From contig NZ_KB903217.1 of the NCBI RefSeq assembly GCF_000379625.1, positions 823,816-887,815 on the forward strand: DNA of 64,000 nt. Reading direction: 5' to 3'. The notes beneath the pieces are model-generated. The model saw nothing but the letters and a program-made list of their open reading frames with translations, ran no database searches and was not told the origin of the DNA. Position numbers and translations under genes: made by a program. This stretch comes from Actinomycetospora chiangmaiensis DSM 45062. Lineage in GTDB: Bacteria > Actinomycetota > Actinomycetes > Mycobacteriales > Pseudonocardiaceae. Shown here one piece after another: positions 53,312 through 64,000 of the stretch (position 1 is the first letter of the stretch; the number at the start of each line of letters is the position of its first letter).

Positions 53312-54147
53312 ATGGACCTGCTCACGGTCGAGACCTTCACCCGACCCGCCGACGACGACGGGCTCCGCGCGCTCCTGCCGACCCTCGGCCCCGACCGGAC
53401 GCCGCTCGGCGGCGGGTCGTGGCTGTTCTCGGTGCCGCAGCCCCACCTCGTCGGTCTCGTCGACCTCACCGCGCTCGGCTGGGAACCCGTCGTCGCGGAC
53501 GCCGGGGGGCTCACGCTCGCGGCCACCGCCACCCTCGCGACCCTCGCCGACCTCGACCCGTCGTCGTACCCGGAGTGGCCCGCCGTGGCGCTCTTCGCCG
53601 GCTGCTGCGAGGCCCTCGTGGGCTCGCGCAAGATCTGGCACACCGCCACGGTCGGCGGCAACGTGTGCCTCGCGCTGCCTGCGGCGCCGATGGTCACCCT
53701 CGCCGCGGTGCTCGACGGGGAGGCGACGATCTGGACGCCCGGCGGCGGGTCGCGGCGCGCGCCGGTCGTCGACCTCGTCGTCGGCGCGCAGCGCACGTCG
53801 CTCGCACCCGGCGAGGTGCTGCGCGCGATCGCCCTCCCCGCGGCCGCGCTGCGCGCCCGCACCGCGCTGCGCCGGGCGTCGCTGTCCCCGCTCGGCCGCT
53901 CGGCGTCCCTGCTGGCGGGGCGCCGCGGTCCCGACGGCGGGTTCGTCCTGGCCGTGACCGCGGCGCTGCCCCGGCCCGCCGTCCTGCGCTACGACGACGT
54001 GCCGCCCGCCGGCACGCTGGCGGCCGACGTCGAGGCGCTCGGGGACGCCCACGGCTGGTACGACGACCCGCACGGGACGCCCGCGTGGCGGCGGGCGATG
54101 ACGCTGCGCGGCGCCGAGGAGATCCGCCGGGAGCTGGGGGAGGGGCG

Positions 54148-54151
<4 letters not shown>
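53312..54151 (+). CDS. xdhB: Xanthine dehydrogenase FAD-binding subunit
   Basis: A 279-residue medium subunit. The FAD-binding motifs are [22 protein letters not shown] and [17 protein letters not shown]; a C-terminal CO-dehydrogenase-flavoprotein domain follows (about 190-275). It passes electrons from the Fe-S centres to NAD+. ATG 53312 is 8 bases after the guaD stop, and its end overlaps the fused Fe-S/Mo subunit gene by 4 bases (ATGA). Confidence 0.92.
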
Positions 54152-56847
<2,696 letters not shown>

Positions 56848-57024
56848 GTCGGACATGGGCGCCGGTTCGTCCGGCCGGCGTAGCGCTCCAGGTGACGAGT
56901 CCGTTCCGCCCGGTGACGTCACGTCTGCGAACGGTGCACGAAACGCGCATGTCACGCGGCCTTCCTAGGTTCCCTGCCGCGCCGCCCGAGCCCGGGTCCG
57001 GCCGCCCCCCACCCTGGAGGTCAC

Positions 57025-58107
57025 GTGCCCCCGACCGCCGGTCCACTCCTCGGCCGCCGATCCTTCCTCCGCTGGTCCGGGATGGCCGCCGGTGCCCTCG
57101 GCGGCGGCGCCCTGCTCGCCGCGTGCGGTGGCGGCTCGGACTCCGGGGCCGCTCCCGCCGCGCCGGGCTCGAACCAGTACGGCCGGGTGGCCCTGCAGCT
57201 GTCGTGGATCAAGAACACCGAGTTCAACGGCGAGTACATGGCCGACTCGAAGGGCTACTACCGGGAGGCGGGCTTCGAGGGGGTGGACCTCCTCGCCGGC
57301 GGCTCGGCCTCCACGGGCGTCGAGACCAACCTCGTCTCCGGCAAGTGCTGGGCGGGCCTGTCCGCGCCCGTGATCACCGCGCCCGCCATCCTGCAGGGCG
57401 CCCCGCTGAAGATCGTCGGCGCGACGTACCAGAAGAACCCGTTCTGCATCGTCTCGGCGGCCACCAAGCCGATCGCCACCCCGCAGGACATGGTCGGGAA
57501 GAAGATCGGCGTCCAGGACTCCAACGACCAGGTGTGGAACGGCCTGCTCAAGGCGAACAGCATCGACCCGGCGTCGATCAACCGGGTGCCGGTGCAGTTC
57601 GACCCCTCGGTGCTGACCACCGGCGAGGTCGACGGCTACCTCGGCTACATCACCAACGAGCCGAACACGCTCAAGGTCAAGGGCTTCGCCACGCAGTCGT
57701 TCCTGTTCGCCGACCACGGCCTGCCGCTGGTGGCGGAGACGGTCACGGTGCTGCAGGAGACGATCGACAACGAGCGGGAGAAGCTCAAGGCGTTCCTGCG
57801 CGCGGAGATCCGCGGCTGGAAGGACGCCGTGGCGGATCCGGGCGCCGCCACCCGGCTCGCCGTCGGGAACTACGGCAAGGACCAGAACCTCGACTACGCG
57901 GAGCAGCTGCTCGAGGCGACCGACCAGAACGGCCTCGTCGTGTCCGACGAGACGCGGACCAACGGGTTGTTCACGATCTCCGACCGGCCTGTCGAGGAGA
58001 ACCTGCAGGCGCTGCGCCTCGCCGGGAGCGCGGTGTCGAAGGAGCAGCTGTTCGACCTGTCGCTGATCTCCGAGGTCTACGCCGCCGACCCGAGCCTGAA
58101 GAGCTGA
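57025..58107 (+). CDS. ABC transporter substrate-binding lipoprotein, NMT1/THI5-like
   Basis: A 360-residue exported binding protein. Twin-arginine signal [10 protein letters not shown] and lipobox LLAAC (Cys34) indicate Tat export and lipid anchoring. The mature part is of the NMT1/THI5/SsuA type: [35 protein letters not shown] and [13 protein letters not shown]. Relatives bind pyrimidines, riboflavin precursors, sulfonates or nitrate. Following the purine genes, a nitrogen heterocycle is the most likely ligand (inference). GGAGGTC lies just before GTG 57025. A GTGACGTCAC palindrome near 56912 could be an operator. Confidence 0.88.
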   Translation: MPPTAGPLLGRRSFLRWSGMAAGALGGGALLAACGGGSDSGAAPAAPGSNQYGRVALQLSWIKNTEFNGEYMADSKGYYREAGFEGVDLLAGGSASTGVETNLVSGKCWAGLSAPVITAPAILQGAPLKIVGATYQKNPFCIVSAATKPIATPQDMVGKKIGVQDSNDQVWNGLLKANSIDPASINRVPVQFDPSVLTTGEVDGYLGYITNEPNTLKVKGFATQSFLFADHGLPLVAETVTVLQETIDNEREKLKAFLRAEIRGWKDAVADPGAATRLAVGNYGKDQNLDYAEQLLEATDQNGLVVSDETRTNGLFTISDRPVEENLQALRLAGSAVSKEQLFDLSLISEVYAADPSLKS

Positions 58108-58937
58108 TGACGACGAGCGAGACCGCACGGCCGGCGCCCGCCCACCCCCGACCGCCGGGCACGGGCCTGGACCTGACGGGGCTGACGAAGACCTTCGGCA
58201 CCGGGCGGAAGGCCACCCGCGCGCTGGACGAGATCGACCTGCGCACGGCCGAGGGCTCGTTCCTGTCGCTGCTCGGTCCGTCCGGCTGCGGGAAGTCGAC
58301 GGTGCTGCGGATCCTCGCGGGGCTGGAGGAGCCCACGTCCGGGCAGGCGCTCGTCACCGGCCGCACCCCCTCCGAGCTGCGGCGGTCCGGCGGCCTCGGA
58401 GTGGCGTTCCAGGACGCCGCGCTGCTGCCCTGGCGCTCGGTCGTCGCGAACATCCGGCTCCCGCTGCAGGTCTCGGGGGTGCGGCCGTCGAAGGACCCGG
58501 ATGAGCTGGTGGCCGACCTCGTCGCGCTGGTCGGGCTGGAGGGCTTCGAGTCCGCCCGGCCCGCCCAGCTCTCCGGCGGCATGCGGCAACGCGTCTCCAT
58601 CGCCCGCGCGCTGGTGCTCGAGCCGGAGGTCCTCCTGCTCGACGAGCCCTTCGGCGCGCTCGACGACATGACCCGCCAGCGGCTCAACCTGGAGCTGCAG
58701 CGCATCTGGAGCACGCAGGCCGCGACCACGTTGATGGTGACCCACGGGATCGCCGAGGCGGTGTTCCTGTCCGACCAGGTCGCCGTGATGAGCCCGCGGC
58801 CCGGTCGGGTCGTCGAGGTGGTCGACATCGACCTGCCGCGGCCGCGGACCCCGGAGATGATGCGGACGCCGGAGTTCCACGCCCTCCACGACCGGCTCTC
58901 CGAGCTGCTGTTCGGCCGCTCCGGGGAGCCCGCGTGA
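58107..58937 (+). CDS. ABC transporter ATP-binding protein (NitT/TauT type)
   Basis: A 276-residue ATPase with Walker [10 protein letters not shown] (about 57-65), signature [15 protein letters not shown] (about 154), Walker [14 protein letters not shown] and switch His in [11 protein letters not shown]. The Q-loop reads [14 protein letters not shown], as in NitT/TauT importers. It powers the two permeases encoded next. ATG 58107 shares a base with the stop codon of the binding-protein gene. Confidence 0.93.
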   Translation: MTTSETARPAPAHPRPPGTGLDLTGLTKTFGTGRKATRALDEIDLRTAEGSFLSLLGPSGCGKSTVLRILAGLEEPTSGQALVTGRTPSELRRSGGLGVAFQDAALLPWRSVVANIRLPLQVSGVRPSKDPDELVADLVALVGLEGFESARPAQLSGGMRQRVSIARALVLEPEVLLLDEPFGALDDMTRQRLNLELQRIWSTQAATTLMVTHGIAEAVFLSDQVAVMSPRPGRVVEVVDIDLPRPRTPEMMRTPEFHALHDRLSELLFGRSGEPA

Positions 58938-59704
58938 CCCGCCCGTGGCTCGGCGGCGCGATCGGCACGCTCGCGATCGTCGCCGTCTGGTGGCTGCTGG
59001 CCGCCACCCTGTTCGCGTCGAACGGCGCCGTGCCGACCCCGCCCGCCGTCGTCGCGAGCGTGGTCGACGACGGGTGGGGCTTCTACTCGGTGCACCTCGC
59101 GGCGACGGTGTCGGAGGCGGCGCAGGGGTTCCTGTGGGGCAACGGGCTCGCGATCGGCCTGGCCCTGGTCGTGGTCCTGCTGCCGTGGCTGGAGTCGGTC
59201 GTCGTGAACATCGCGGTGATCAGCTACTGCCTGCCGATCCTCGCCATCGGCCCGATCGTCACGGTCGTGTTCGGCGGGCGGACCCCGATGATCGTGCTCG
59301 CCGCGATCTTCTGCTTCTTCACCACGGTGATCGGGACGCTGCTCGGGCTGAACTCCGCCGACCGCACCTCGCTCGACGTCGTCACCGTGTACGGCGGGGG
59401 GCGCTGGTCGCGGCTGCGGCACGTCCAGCTCATCTCGGCCGTCCCCGCCGTGCTGGCCGCCCTGCGGATCGCCGCCCCGTCGGCGCTGCTGGGCGCGATC
59501 ATCGGGGAGTACCTCGGCGGCGTCGACACCGGCCTCGGCGTGGCGATGACGATCTCGCAACAGCAGTACCTCGTGTCGCGGACGTGGGGGCTCGCCCTGG
59601 TGTCCGGGCTCGTCGCGGGCCTCGCCTACGTGGCGATCGGCCTGCTCTCGCGGGTCGCGGCGCCGTGGGCCCGCGGCGGCGCGACCGACGTGGCGCTGGC
59701 CTAG
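58934..59704 (+). CDS. ABC transporter permease, first of two
   Basis: A 256-residue membrane protein with about six helices and the BPD-type coupling segment ([35 protein letters not shown]-like loop at about 148-180). GTG 58934 overlaps the ATPase stop by 4 bases. It pairs with the following permease to give a heterodimeric channel. Confidence 0.9.
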   Translation: MTRPWLGGAIGTLAIVAVWWLLAATLFASNGAVPTPPAVVASVVDDGWGFYSVHLAATVSEAAQGFLWGNGLAIGLALVVVLLPWLESVVVNIAVISYCLPILAIGPIVTVVFGGRTPMIVLAAIFCFFTTVIGTLLGLNSADRTSLDVVTVYGGGRWSRLRHVQLISAVPAVLAALRIAAPSALLGAIIGEYLGGVDTGLGVAMTISQQQYLVSRTWGLALVSGLVAGLAYVAIGLLSRVAAPWARGGATDVALA

Positions 59705-59712
59705 GAGGATCG

Positions 59713-60570
59713 ATGACGCTCGTGGAGTCGCCGGCGGCGACGGGACCGGCCGCTCCACCGGCCGTCGGGCCGGCACCGGGCCGGGGCGGGGGTGCGCTGC
59801 GCCTGCTCGGGCGCCGGCTCCTGCCCGTCGGGGCCTCGATCGTCGCGGTCCTCGTCCTGTGGACCGCGTTCCTGCAGGTCTTCGGCATCCGGCGGGTGAT
59901 CGGGAAGACGCCGCTCGACGTGTGGGGCTGGCTCGTCACCGCCCCCCAGGCCGTTGCCAACCGCGGCGTCGTGTTCGGCAACCTGGGCATCACCCTGCGC
60001 GACGCCGGGATCGGCTACGTCGCCGGTCTGGTCGCCGCGCTCGCCGTCGCCATGGTGTTCGTGCTGTCCCGCTCGGTCGAGCAGGCGCTGATGCCGGTGG
60101 CCACGCTGCTGCGCTCGGTGCCGCTCGTGGCGATGACCCCGATCATCGTGCTGGCGTTCGGGCGGACCCTCGGCGCGGTCGCGGTGATCGGCGCGATCGT
60201 GGTCTTCTTCCCGGCGCTGGTGACCCTCGTGTACGGGCTGCGGTCCGCGTCGGTCCAGGCCCAGGAACTGGTTGCCGTGTACGGCGGGACCCGGTGGACC
60301 CGGCTGCGCCTGGTCATGCTGCCCTCGGCCGCGCCGGCGTTCTTCGCGGCGGCCCGGCTCGGGGTCCCGGGGGCGCTCGTCGGCTCGCTCATGGCGGAGT
60401 GGCTCGCGACGGGCGAGGGCATCGGCGCCGCGCTGCTCAAGGCGATGGGCGGGTTCCGCTACCTCGAGATGTGGTCGTCGGTCGCCGTCGTGACGGCGGT
60501 GTCGATCCTCGCCTACGCCCTCGTCGGGGTCGTCGAGTCGGTGGTGCTGGCGCGGATGGGCCTGGACTAG
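59713..60570 (+). CDS. ABC transporter permease, second of two
   Basis: A 285-residue membrane protein with about six helices. Its EAA-like loop reads QELVAVYGGTRWTRLRLVML, parallel to the first permease. AGGAGG lies 4 bases before ATG 59713. Its TAG stop is part of CTAG, shared with the stop of the convergent MFS gene, so no terminator separates them. Two distinct permeases are less usual than a homodimer in NitT/TauT systems. Confidence 0.9.
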   Translation: MTLVESPAATGPAAPPAVGPAPGRGGGALRLLGRRLLPVGASIVAVLVLWTAFLQVFGIRRVIGKTPLDVWGWLVTAPQAVANRGVVFGNLGITLRDAGIGYVAGLVAALAVAMVFVLSRSVEQALMPVATLLRSVPLVAMTPIIVLAFGRTLGAVAVIGAIVVFFPALVTLVYGLRSASVQAQELVAVYGGTRWTRLRLVMLPSAAPAFFAAARLGVPGALVGSLMAEWLATGEGIGAALLKAMGGFRYLEMWSSVAVVTAVSILAYALVGVVESVVLARMGLD

Positions 60571-61721
60571 AGCTGCAGGGCCGCGAGGCCCGCGACGAGG
60601 GCAAGGCCTCCGAGCGCCACGTACCCGGCCGGGAACCCGCCGACCAGCTCGGCCACGAGGACCCCGCCGGCCGGAGCGAGCGCGATCGCCACCGTGGTGG
60701 GCGCCGTGAAGACGCCGTTGACGCGCCCGAAGGAGATCGTGCCCCACCGGTCGGCGACCACCGAGGCCTGCAGCAACGTGTGCATCCCGCGGCAGGCCCC
60801 GGCCAGGACCGCCACGGCGATCACCAGCCACACCGGGCCGGGCAGCACCCCGACGAGCACCACCAGCGCGCCGCCGACGGCGAGGACCGCCGCGACCCGC
60901 GCGGCCGGGCCGGTGCGCCGGGCCAGCGGCCCGTAGAGCAGCCGCCCGGCCACCTGTCCGGCCCCGATGAGGCCCAGGCCGATCGCGGCGAGGTCGAGCG
61001 AGGCGCCGCGCGCCTCGAGCAGGCCGACCAGGTTGATCGTCGCCGAGTACAGCCCGAACCCCGCGAGCGCCATCACCGCGGCGAGCCCGAGGAAGCGCGG
61101 CGAGCGGAGGACGGAGCGCGCCGTGTCCTCCGCGGTGCCGGGCGCGGCGACGGCGGCCGTCCAGGGGACGCGCAGGAACACCGCGTGCAGCGGGACGGTG
61201 ACGACGGCCAGGACCAGGGCGAGGACCAGGTAGGCGTCCCGCCACGACAGGGCCCCGACCAGGGCGGCGGTGAGCGGGGCGAACACCGTGGAGGCGAACC
61301 CCGCCACGAGGGTCACGGTGGTCAGCGGGCGCAGCCGGTCCGGGCCGTACCAGCCGGTGATCGCGGCGAAGGCCGGCGGGTAGAACGTCGCGGCCTGGCC
61401 CACACCGACGAGCGCCCAGGCGAGGTAGAACACGGCGAGGCCGGGCGCGAGGGCCACCGCCACCAGGCCGAGAGCCCCGACCACCGAGCCCGTCGTCATG
61501 ACCCGGCGGGGCCCGAACCGGTCGAGCAGCCGCCCCACGACCACCCCGACGAGGGCGGAGACGATCGCGCCCAGCGAGAAGGCCCCCACGGCCGCCGTCG
61601 ACGACCACCCGGTGTCGGCGGTGATCGGACCGAGCAGGACGGGGAAGGCGTAGTACAGGGTGCCCCAACTCGTGATCTCGGTGGCGCAGAGCGCCACCAG
61701 GCCCCGTCCGCGAGCGTCCAT
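60567..61721 (-). CDS. MFS transporter, OFA/monocarboxylate-like
   Basis: A 384-residue carrier with twelve hydrophobic segments. GVVVGRLLDRFGPRRVMTTG is the MFS loop 2-3 signature; WGTLYYAFPVLLGPITADTGWS near the start resembles OFA-type oxalate/formate carriers. ATG 61721 opens MDARGRGLVALCATEITS. Its gene ends in the same CTAG as the ABC permease gene on the other strand (4-base overlap). Lies 32 bases downstream of the LLM oxidoreductase on the same strand, so they probably share a transcript. Confidence 0.88.
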   Translation of the reverse strand: MDARGRGLVALCATEITSWGTLYYAFPVLLGPITADTGWSSTAAVGAFSLGAIVSALVGVVVGRLLDRFGPRRVMTTGSVVGALGLVAVALAPGLAVFYLAWALVGVGQAATFYPPAFAAITGWYGPDRLRPLTTVTLVAGFASTVFAPLTAALVGALSWRDAYLVLALVLAVVTVPLHAVFLRVPWTAAVAAPGTAEDTARSVLRSPRFLGLAAVMALAGFGLYSATINLVGLLEARGASLDLAAIGLGLIGAGQVAGRLLYGPLARRTGPAARVAAVLAVGGALVVLVGVLPGPVWLVIAVAVLAGACRGMHTLLQASVVADRWGTISFGRVNGVFTAPTTVAIALAPAGGVLVAELVGGFPAGYVALGGLALVAGLAALQL

Positions 61722-61753
61722 CGCCCGCGGACGGTGCCACAGTGCGGGTCGGA

Positions 61754-62746
61754 TCAGGAGGCCTCGACCTTCGGCATGATGTCGTTCTTGATCCGCTTGA
61801 GGTCGTCGAGCGTCTTCGAGGTGGGCACGTCGGTGAACGGCGGCCAGATCAGCGGCATCGTCATGCCCGCCTCCTTGTAGGCCTTGAGGCGGTCGGTGAG
61901 CTGCGCCTCGGTGCCCACGAGCAGGTTCGACGGGACGCCGACGTCCGACTGGTCGGTCTCGGTGTCGGTGATGACCGTCCAGATCATCGAGCAGATCTCG
62001 AGGTCCTTCGAGCGCTTCTCCGAGCCGATGGCCTCGAACTGCTCGTCGATCGCCTGGATCCACTTGCCGAGGGTGGCCGGCGAGTCCTGGATGCCGATCC
62101 AGCCGTCGAGGTCGTACTTGGTGATCCGCTTCGCCGAGCGCAGCGGGTCCTTGAGGCCGGACATGAAGATCGGCGGCCGCGGCTGCTGGACCGGCTTCGC
62201 GCCGAACCCGGCGGGCTCGAAGTCGGCGAACTCGCCGTGGTATTCGAAGTGCTCGTTCGCCCAGACGCCCTGCATGATCTCGATCGACTCGCGCACGTGC
62301 TTGTGGCGCTTCGGGAAGATGTGCGCGGCGCTCGCAGCGGCGAACTCCTCGGGCATCCACCCGGATCCGACGCCGACGTTGAGCCGCCCGTTCGACAGGT
62401 GGTCGATGGTGGCGAGCTCTGCGGCCAGCACGCCGGGCGCGCGGAACGGCGTGTCGATGATGCTCATCCCGATGCGGACCTTCGACGTCTTCGCCGCGAG
62501 CCAGGGGATGAGCGGGAAGCCCTGCAGCCAGTTGCCGGTGGACTCGACGGGCAGGGCGTTCGGCAGCCCGTCCATCATCCCGAACGAGTACTGGAGCTGC
62601 CCCCGGTCGGAGGCCTCGGGGACGATGATCCGGTCCAGCGTCCAGACCGAGTCGAAGTCGAGGTCCTCGGCGAGCTGGGTGAGATCCTCGAGCTCCTTCA
62701 CCGTGATCTGCGTGCGGAAGTTCGGCAGGTAGAGGGCGAGTTTCAT
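61754..62746 (-). CDS. LLM-class flavin/F420-dependent oxidoreductase
   Basis: A 330-residue luciferase-like TIM-barrel protein. Start MKLALYLPNFRTQITVKELE at ATG 62746 with GGAGGA 8 bases upstream; a longer in-frame start adds only Arg/Pro-rich sequence. Family segments include LAEDLDFDSVWTLDRIIVPE, GMSIIDTPFRAPGVLAAELATIDHLSNGRLNVGVGSGW (split by a short loop) and PPIFMSGLKDPLR. Uses FMN or F420H2; substrate unknown. Paired with the MFS carrier downstream. Confidence 0.9.
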   Translation of the reverse strand: MKLALYLPNFRTQITVKELEDLTQLAEDLDFDSVWTLDRIIVPEASDRGQLQYSFGMMDGLPNALPVESTGNWLQGFPLIPWLAAKTSKVRIGMSIIDTPFRAPGVLAAELATIDHLSNGRLNVGVGSGWMPEEFAAASAAHIFPKRHKHVRESIEIMQGVWANEHFEYHGEFADFEPAGFGAKPVQQPRPPIFMSGLKDPLRSAKRITKYDLDGWIGIQDSPATLGKWIQAIDEQFEAIGSEKRSKDLEICSMIWTVITDTETDQSDVGVPSNLLVGTEAQLTDRLKAYKEAGMTMPLIWPPFTDVPTSKTLDDLKRIKNDIMPKVEAS

Positions 62747-62980
62747 GTCGTGGGTCCTCCTGGCGGTCGGTCCGTTCGGGATGACGTGGGGCGCGGGGCG
62801 CGGCGACCGCGAGCCGGTCGCGACACTGCCTCGGCACCGTCCACCATGGGTGACCCGCCTCACAACAGGCACAACGCTTTCTCAACGTCAGCACAACTGA
62901 CCGGCGCGCGACCGGTCGGCCCTTGTCCGGCGGCGGTGCCGCCCGGCACGATCGACGATCAGTCAGCGGAGGGGGTCGCC

Positions 62981-63670
62981 GTGGACCCGAACGTCGCCCC
63001 GCGGGTGCTCGTCGTCGACGACGACGAGGCCGTGCGGACGGTCGCGTCGTGGCAGTTGGAGTCCGACGGGTTCGCCGTCGACCAGGCCGGGGACGGTGCC
63101 GCCGCCCTGGCCGCGATCGACGGCACCCCGCCGGACCTGGTGGTGCTCGACCTGACGATGCCCGGCGTCGGCGGGCTCGACGTGCTGCGCCGGGTCCGCG
63201 CGGCGCCGGCCACCGAGGCGCTGCCGATCATCGTGCTGTCCGGGCGCAGCGGGGAGACCGACCGCATCGTCGGGCTGGACCTCGGCGCCGACGACTACCT
63301 GGTCAAGCCGTTCTCGCCCGGCGAGCTCGCCGCCCGGGTCCGGTCGGTGCTGCGCCGCTCCCGGCCCGCCGCCCCGGTCGTCGCGGGGGACCTGACGCTC
63401 GACGTCGCGGCCCGCGAGGTCCGGCTCGACGGCGAGGCCGTGGAGCTGACCGCGCGGGAGTTCGACCTGCTCGCGTTCCTCGTCGCCCACCCGCGCCAGG
63501 TGTTCTCGCGGGCCCAGCTGCTCTCGCAGGTCTGGCGCAGCGAGGGATGGCAGGGGGAGGCCACCGTCACCGAGCACGTGCACCGGCTGCGGCAGAAGCT
63601 GCGCCCCGACCCGGCGGCCCGCCCGCGCATCCGCACGGTGCGCGGCGTCGGCTACCAGCTCGACCCGTGA
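62981..63670 (+). CDS. OmpR/PhoB-family response regulator
   Basis: A 229-residue regulator. Receiver with DDD near 13-15, phospho-acceptor Asp57 in LVVLDLTMPGVGG and Lys in DDYLVKPFSPGE; winged helix at about 140-228 with LTAREFDLLAFLVAHPRQVFSR and a closing IRTVRGVGYQL. GTG 62981 follows GGAGGGGG. Overlaps the next gene by 4 bases (GTGA), so that gene probably encodes its sensor or a partner. Confidence 0.93.
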   Translation: MDPNVAPRVLVVDDDEAVRTVASWQLESDGFAVDQAGDGAAALAAIDGTPPDLVVLDLTMPGVGGLDVLRRVRAAPATEALPIIVLSGRSGETDRIVGLDLGADDYLVKPFSPGELAARVRSVLRRSRPAAPVVAGDLTLDVAAREVRLDGEAVELTAREFDLLAFLVAHPRQVFSRAQLLSQVWRSEGWQGEATVTEHVHRLRQKLRPDPAARPRIRTVRGVGYQLDP

Positions 63671-64000
63671 GCGACACCGACGTCCTGCTCGGCCACCAGC
63701 ACCGGATCCTCGAGCTGCTCGCGGGCGGGGCCGAGCGCGGCGAGGTGCTCGAGGCCGTCACGCGCTCGCTCGAGGAGCTGATCCCGGGCAGCCGCTGCTC
63801 GATCCTGGTGCTCGACCCGCTCGCGGGCACGCTGCACCACGGGGCGGCGCCCTCGTTGCCGCCGGCCTACTCGGCGGCGATCGACGGGATGGCGATCGGG
63901 GACGACGCCGGGTCCTGCGGCACCGCCGCGCACACCGGGGAGGCCGTGGTCGCCGAGGACGTGGCCGTCGACCACCGCTGGCGGCGCTACCGCGAGCTGG
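63667..64000 (+). CDS. GAF-domain signalling protein, N-terminal part (runs off window)
   Basis: The first 111 residues, from GTG 63667. A GAF domain occupies about residues 15 onward (VLEAVTRSLEELIPGSRCSI, SAAIDGMAIGDDAGSCGTAA, VVAEDVAVDHRW), the form common in actinobacterial sensor kinases and diguanylate cyclases. The output domain lies beyond the right edge. Coupling to the PhoB-type regulator suggests a sensor histidine kinase, but this cannot be confirmed here. Confidence 0.85.
   Translation, partial: MSDTDVLLGHQHRILELLAGGAERGEVLEAVTRSLEELIPGSRCSILVLDPLAGTLHHGAAPSLPPAYSAAIDGMAIGDDAGSCGTAAHTGEAVVAEDVAVDHRWRRYREL

Noticed and set aside
56848-57024. TPP riboswitch before the NMT1/THI5-like binding protein
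   Set aside because: The THI-box core (CTGAGA and ACCCTT-type segments) is absent.

Overview
The window looks like chromosomal DNA from a high-GC actinobacterium, most likely a member of the Pseudonocardiaceae such as Pseudonocardia. This is inferred from the very high GC content, the frequent GTG starts, and gene order. The run chorismate mutase - pcrA - M23 peptidase - sucCD - DUF5336 protein - perM-like protein - purN - purH follows the order of Mycobacterium tuberculosis Rv0948c to Rv0957 with insertions. Both window edges cut through genes (an FAD monooxygenase on the left, a GAF-domain protein on the right). I saw no rRNA or tRNA genes, CRISPR arrays, intact transposases or phage genes.

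Layout. 1-2.6 kb: the end of a monooxygenase facing an amidohydrolase whose frame has no stop codon. 2.3-5.9 kb: a LiaFSR-like envelope-stress module with two divergent PspC proteins and a LuxR-type regulator. 5.9-8.7 kb: an arsenic operon (cadI/arsI divergent from arsR-acr3-arsC-thioredoxin-like). 9-11.9 kb: a lipoprotein, a TetR regulator with paired operators, an MDR reductase and a cupin. 11.9-16.4 kb: a Ser/Thr kinase, a low-complexity membrane protein and chorismate mutase. 16.4-31.8 kb: the mycobacteria-like housekeeping segment. 32.4-38.5 kb: the SOS mutasome imuA-imuB-dnaE2 with two identical LexA boxes. 38.7-46.4 kb: an acetate-transporter-family protein, an RCK potassium channel, folD, a DUF3017 protein, icd and an AI-2E-family permease. 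46.5-60.6 kb: a purine-degradation cluster followed by a four-gene ABC importer. 60.6-64 kb: an MFS carrier, an LLM flavin oxidoreductase and the start of a signalling operon.

The purine cluster gives an almost complete route: guanine deaminase, xanthine dehydrogenase, uricase, HIU hydrolase, OHCU decarboxylase fused to allantoicase, and allantoinase. Two members have no assigned step, an HpcH/HpaI-like DUF6986 protein and an isopenicillin-N-synthase-type oxygenase. No ureidoglycolate lyase or local regulator is visible.

Two undescribed-looking signals stand out. First, the chorismate mutase gene is preceded by a promoter, a leaderless 20-residue leader peptide with adjacent Phe and Tyr codons, and mutually exclusive antiterminator and terminator hairpins; this is the architecture of ribosome-mediated transcription attenuation. 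Second, a 45-47 bp double-hairpin element occurs three times (565-610, 42955-43001, and 50501-50547 on the minus strand). Its main stem shows covarying base pairs and its loop keeps a GACGC core. One copy lies inside a coding sequence and another at the point where a gene has lost its stop codon.
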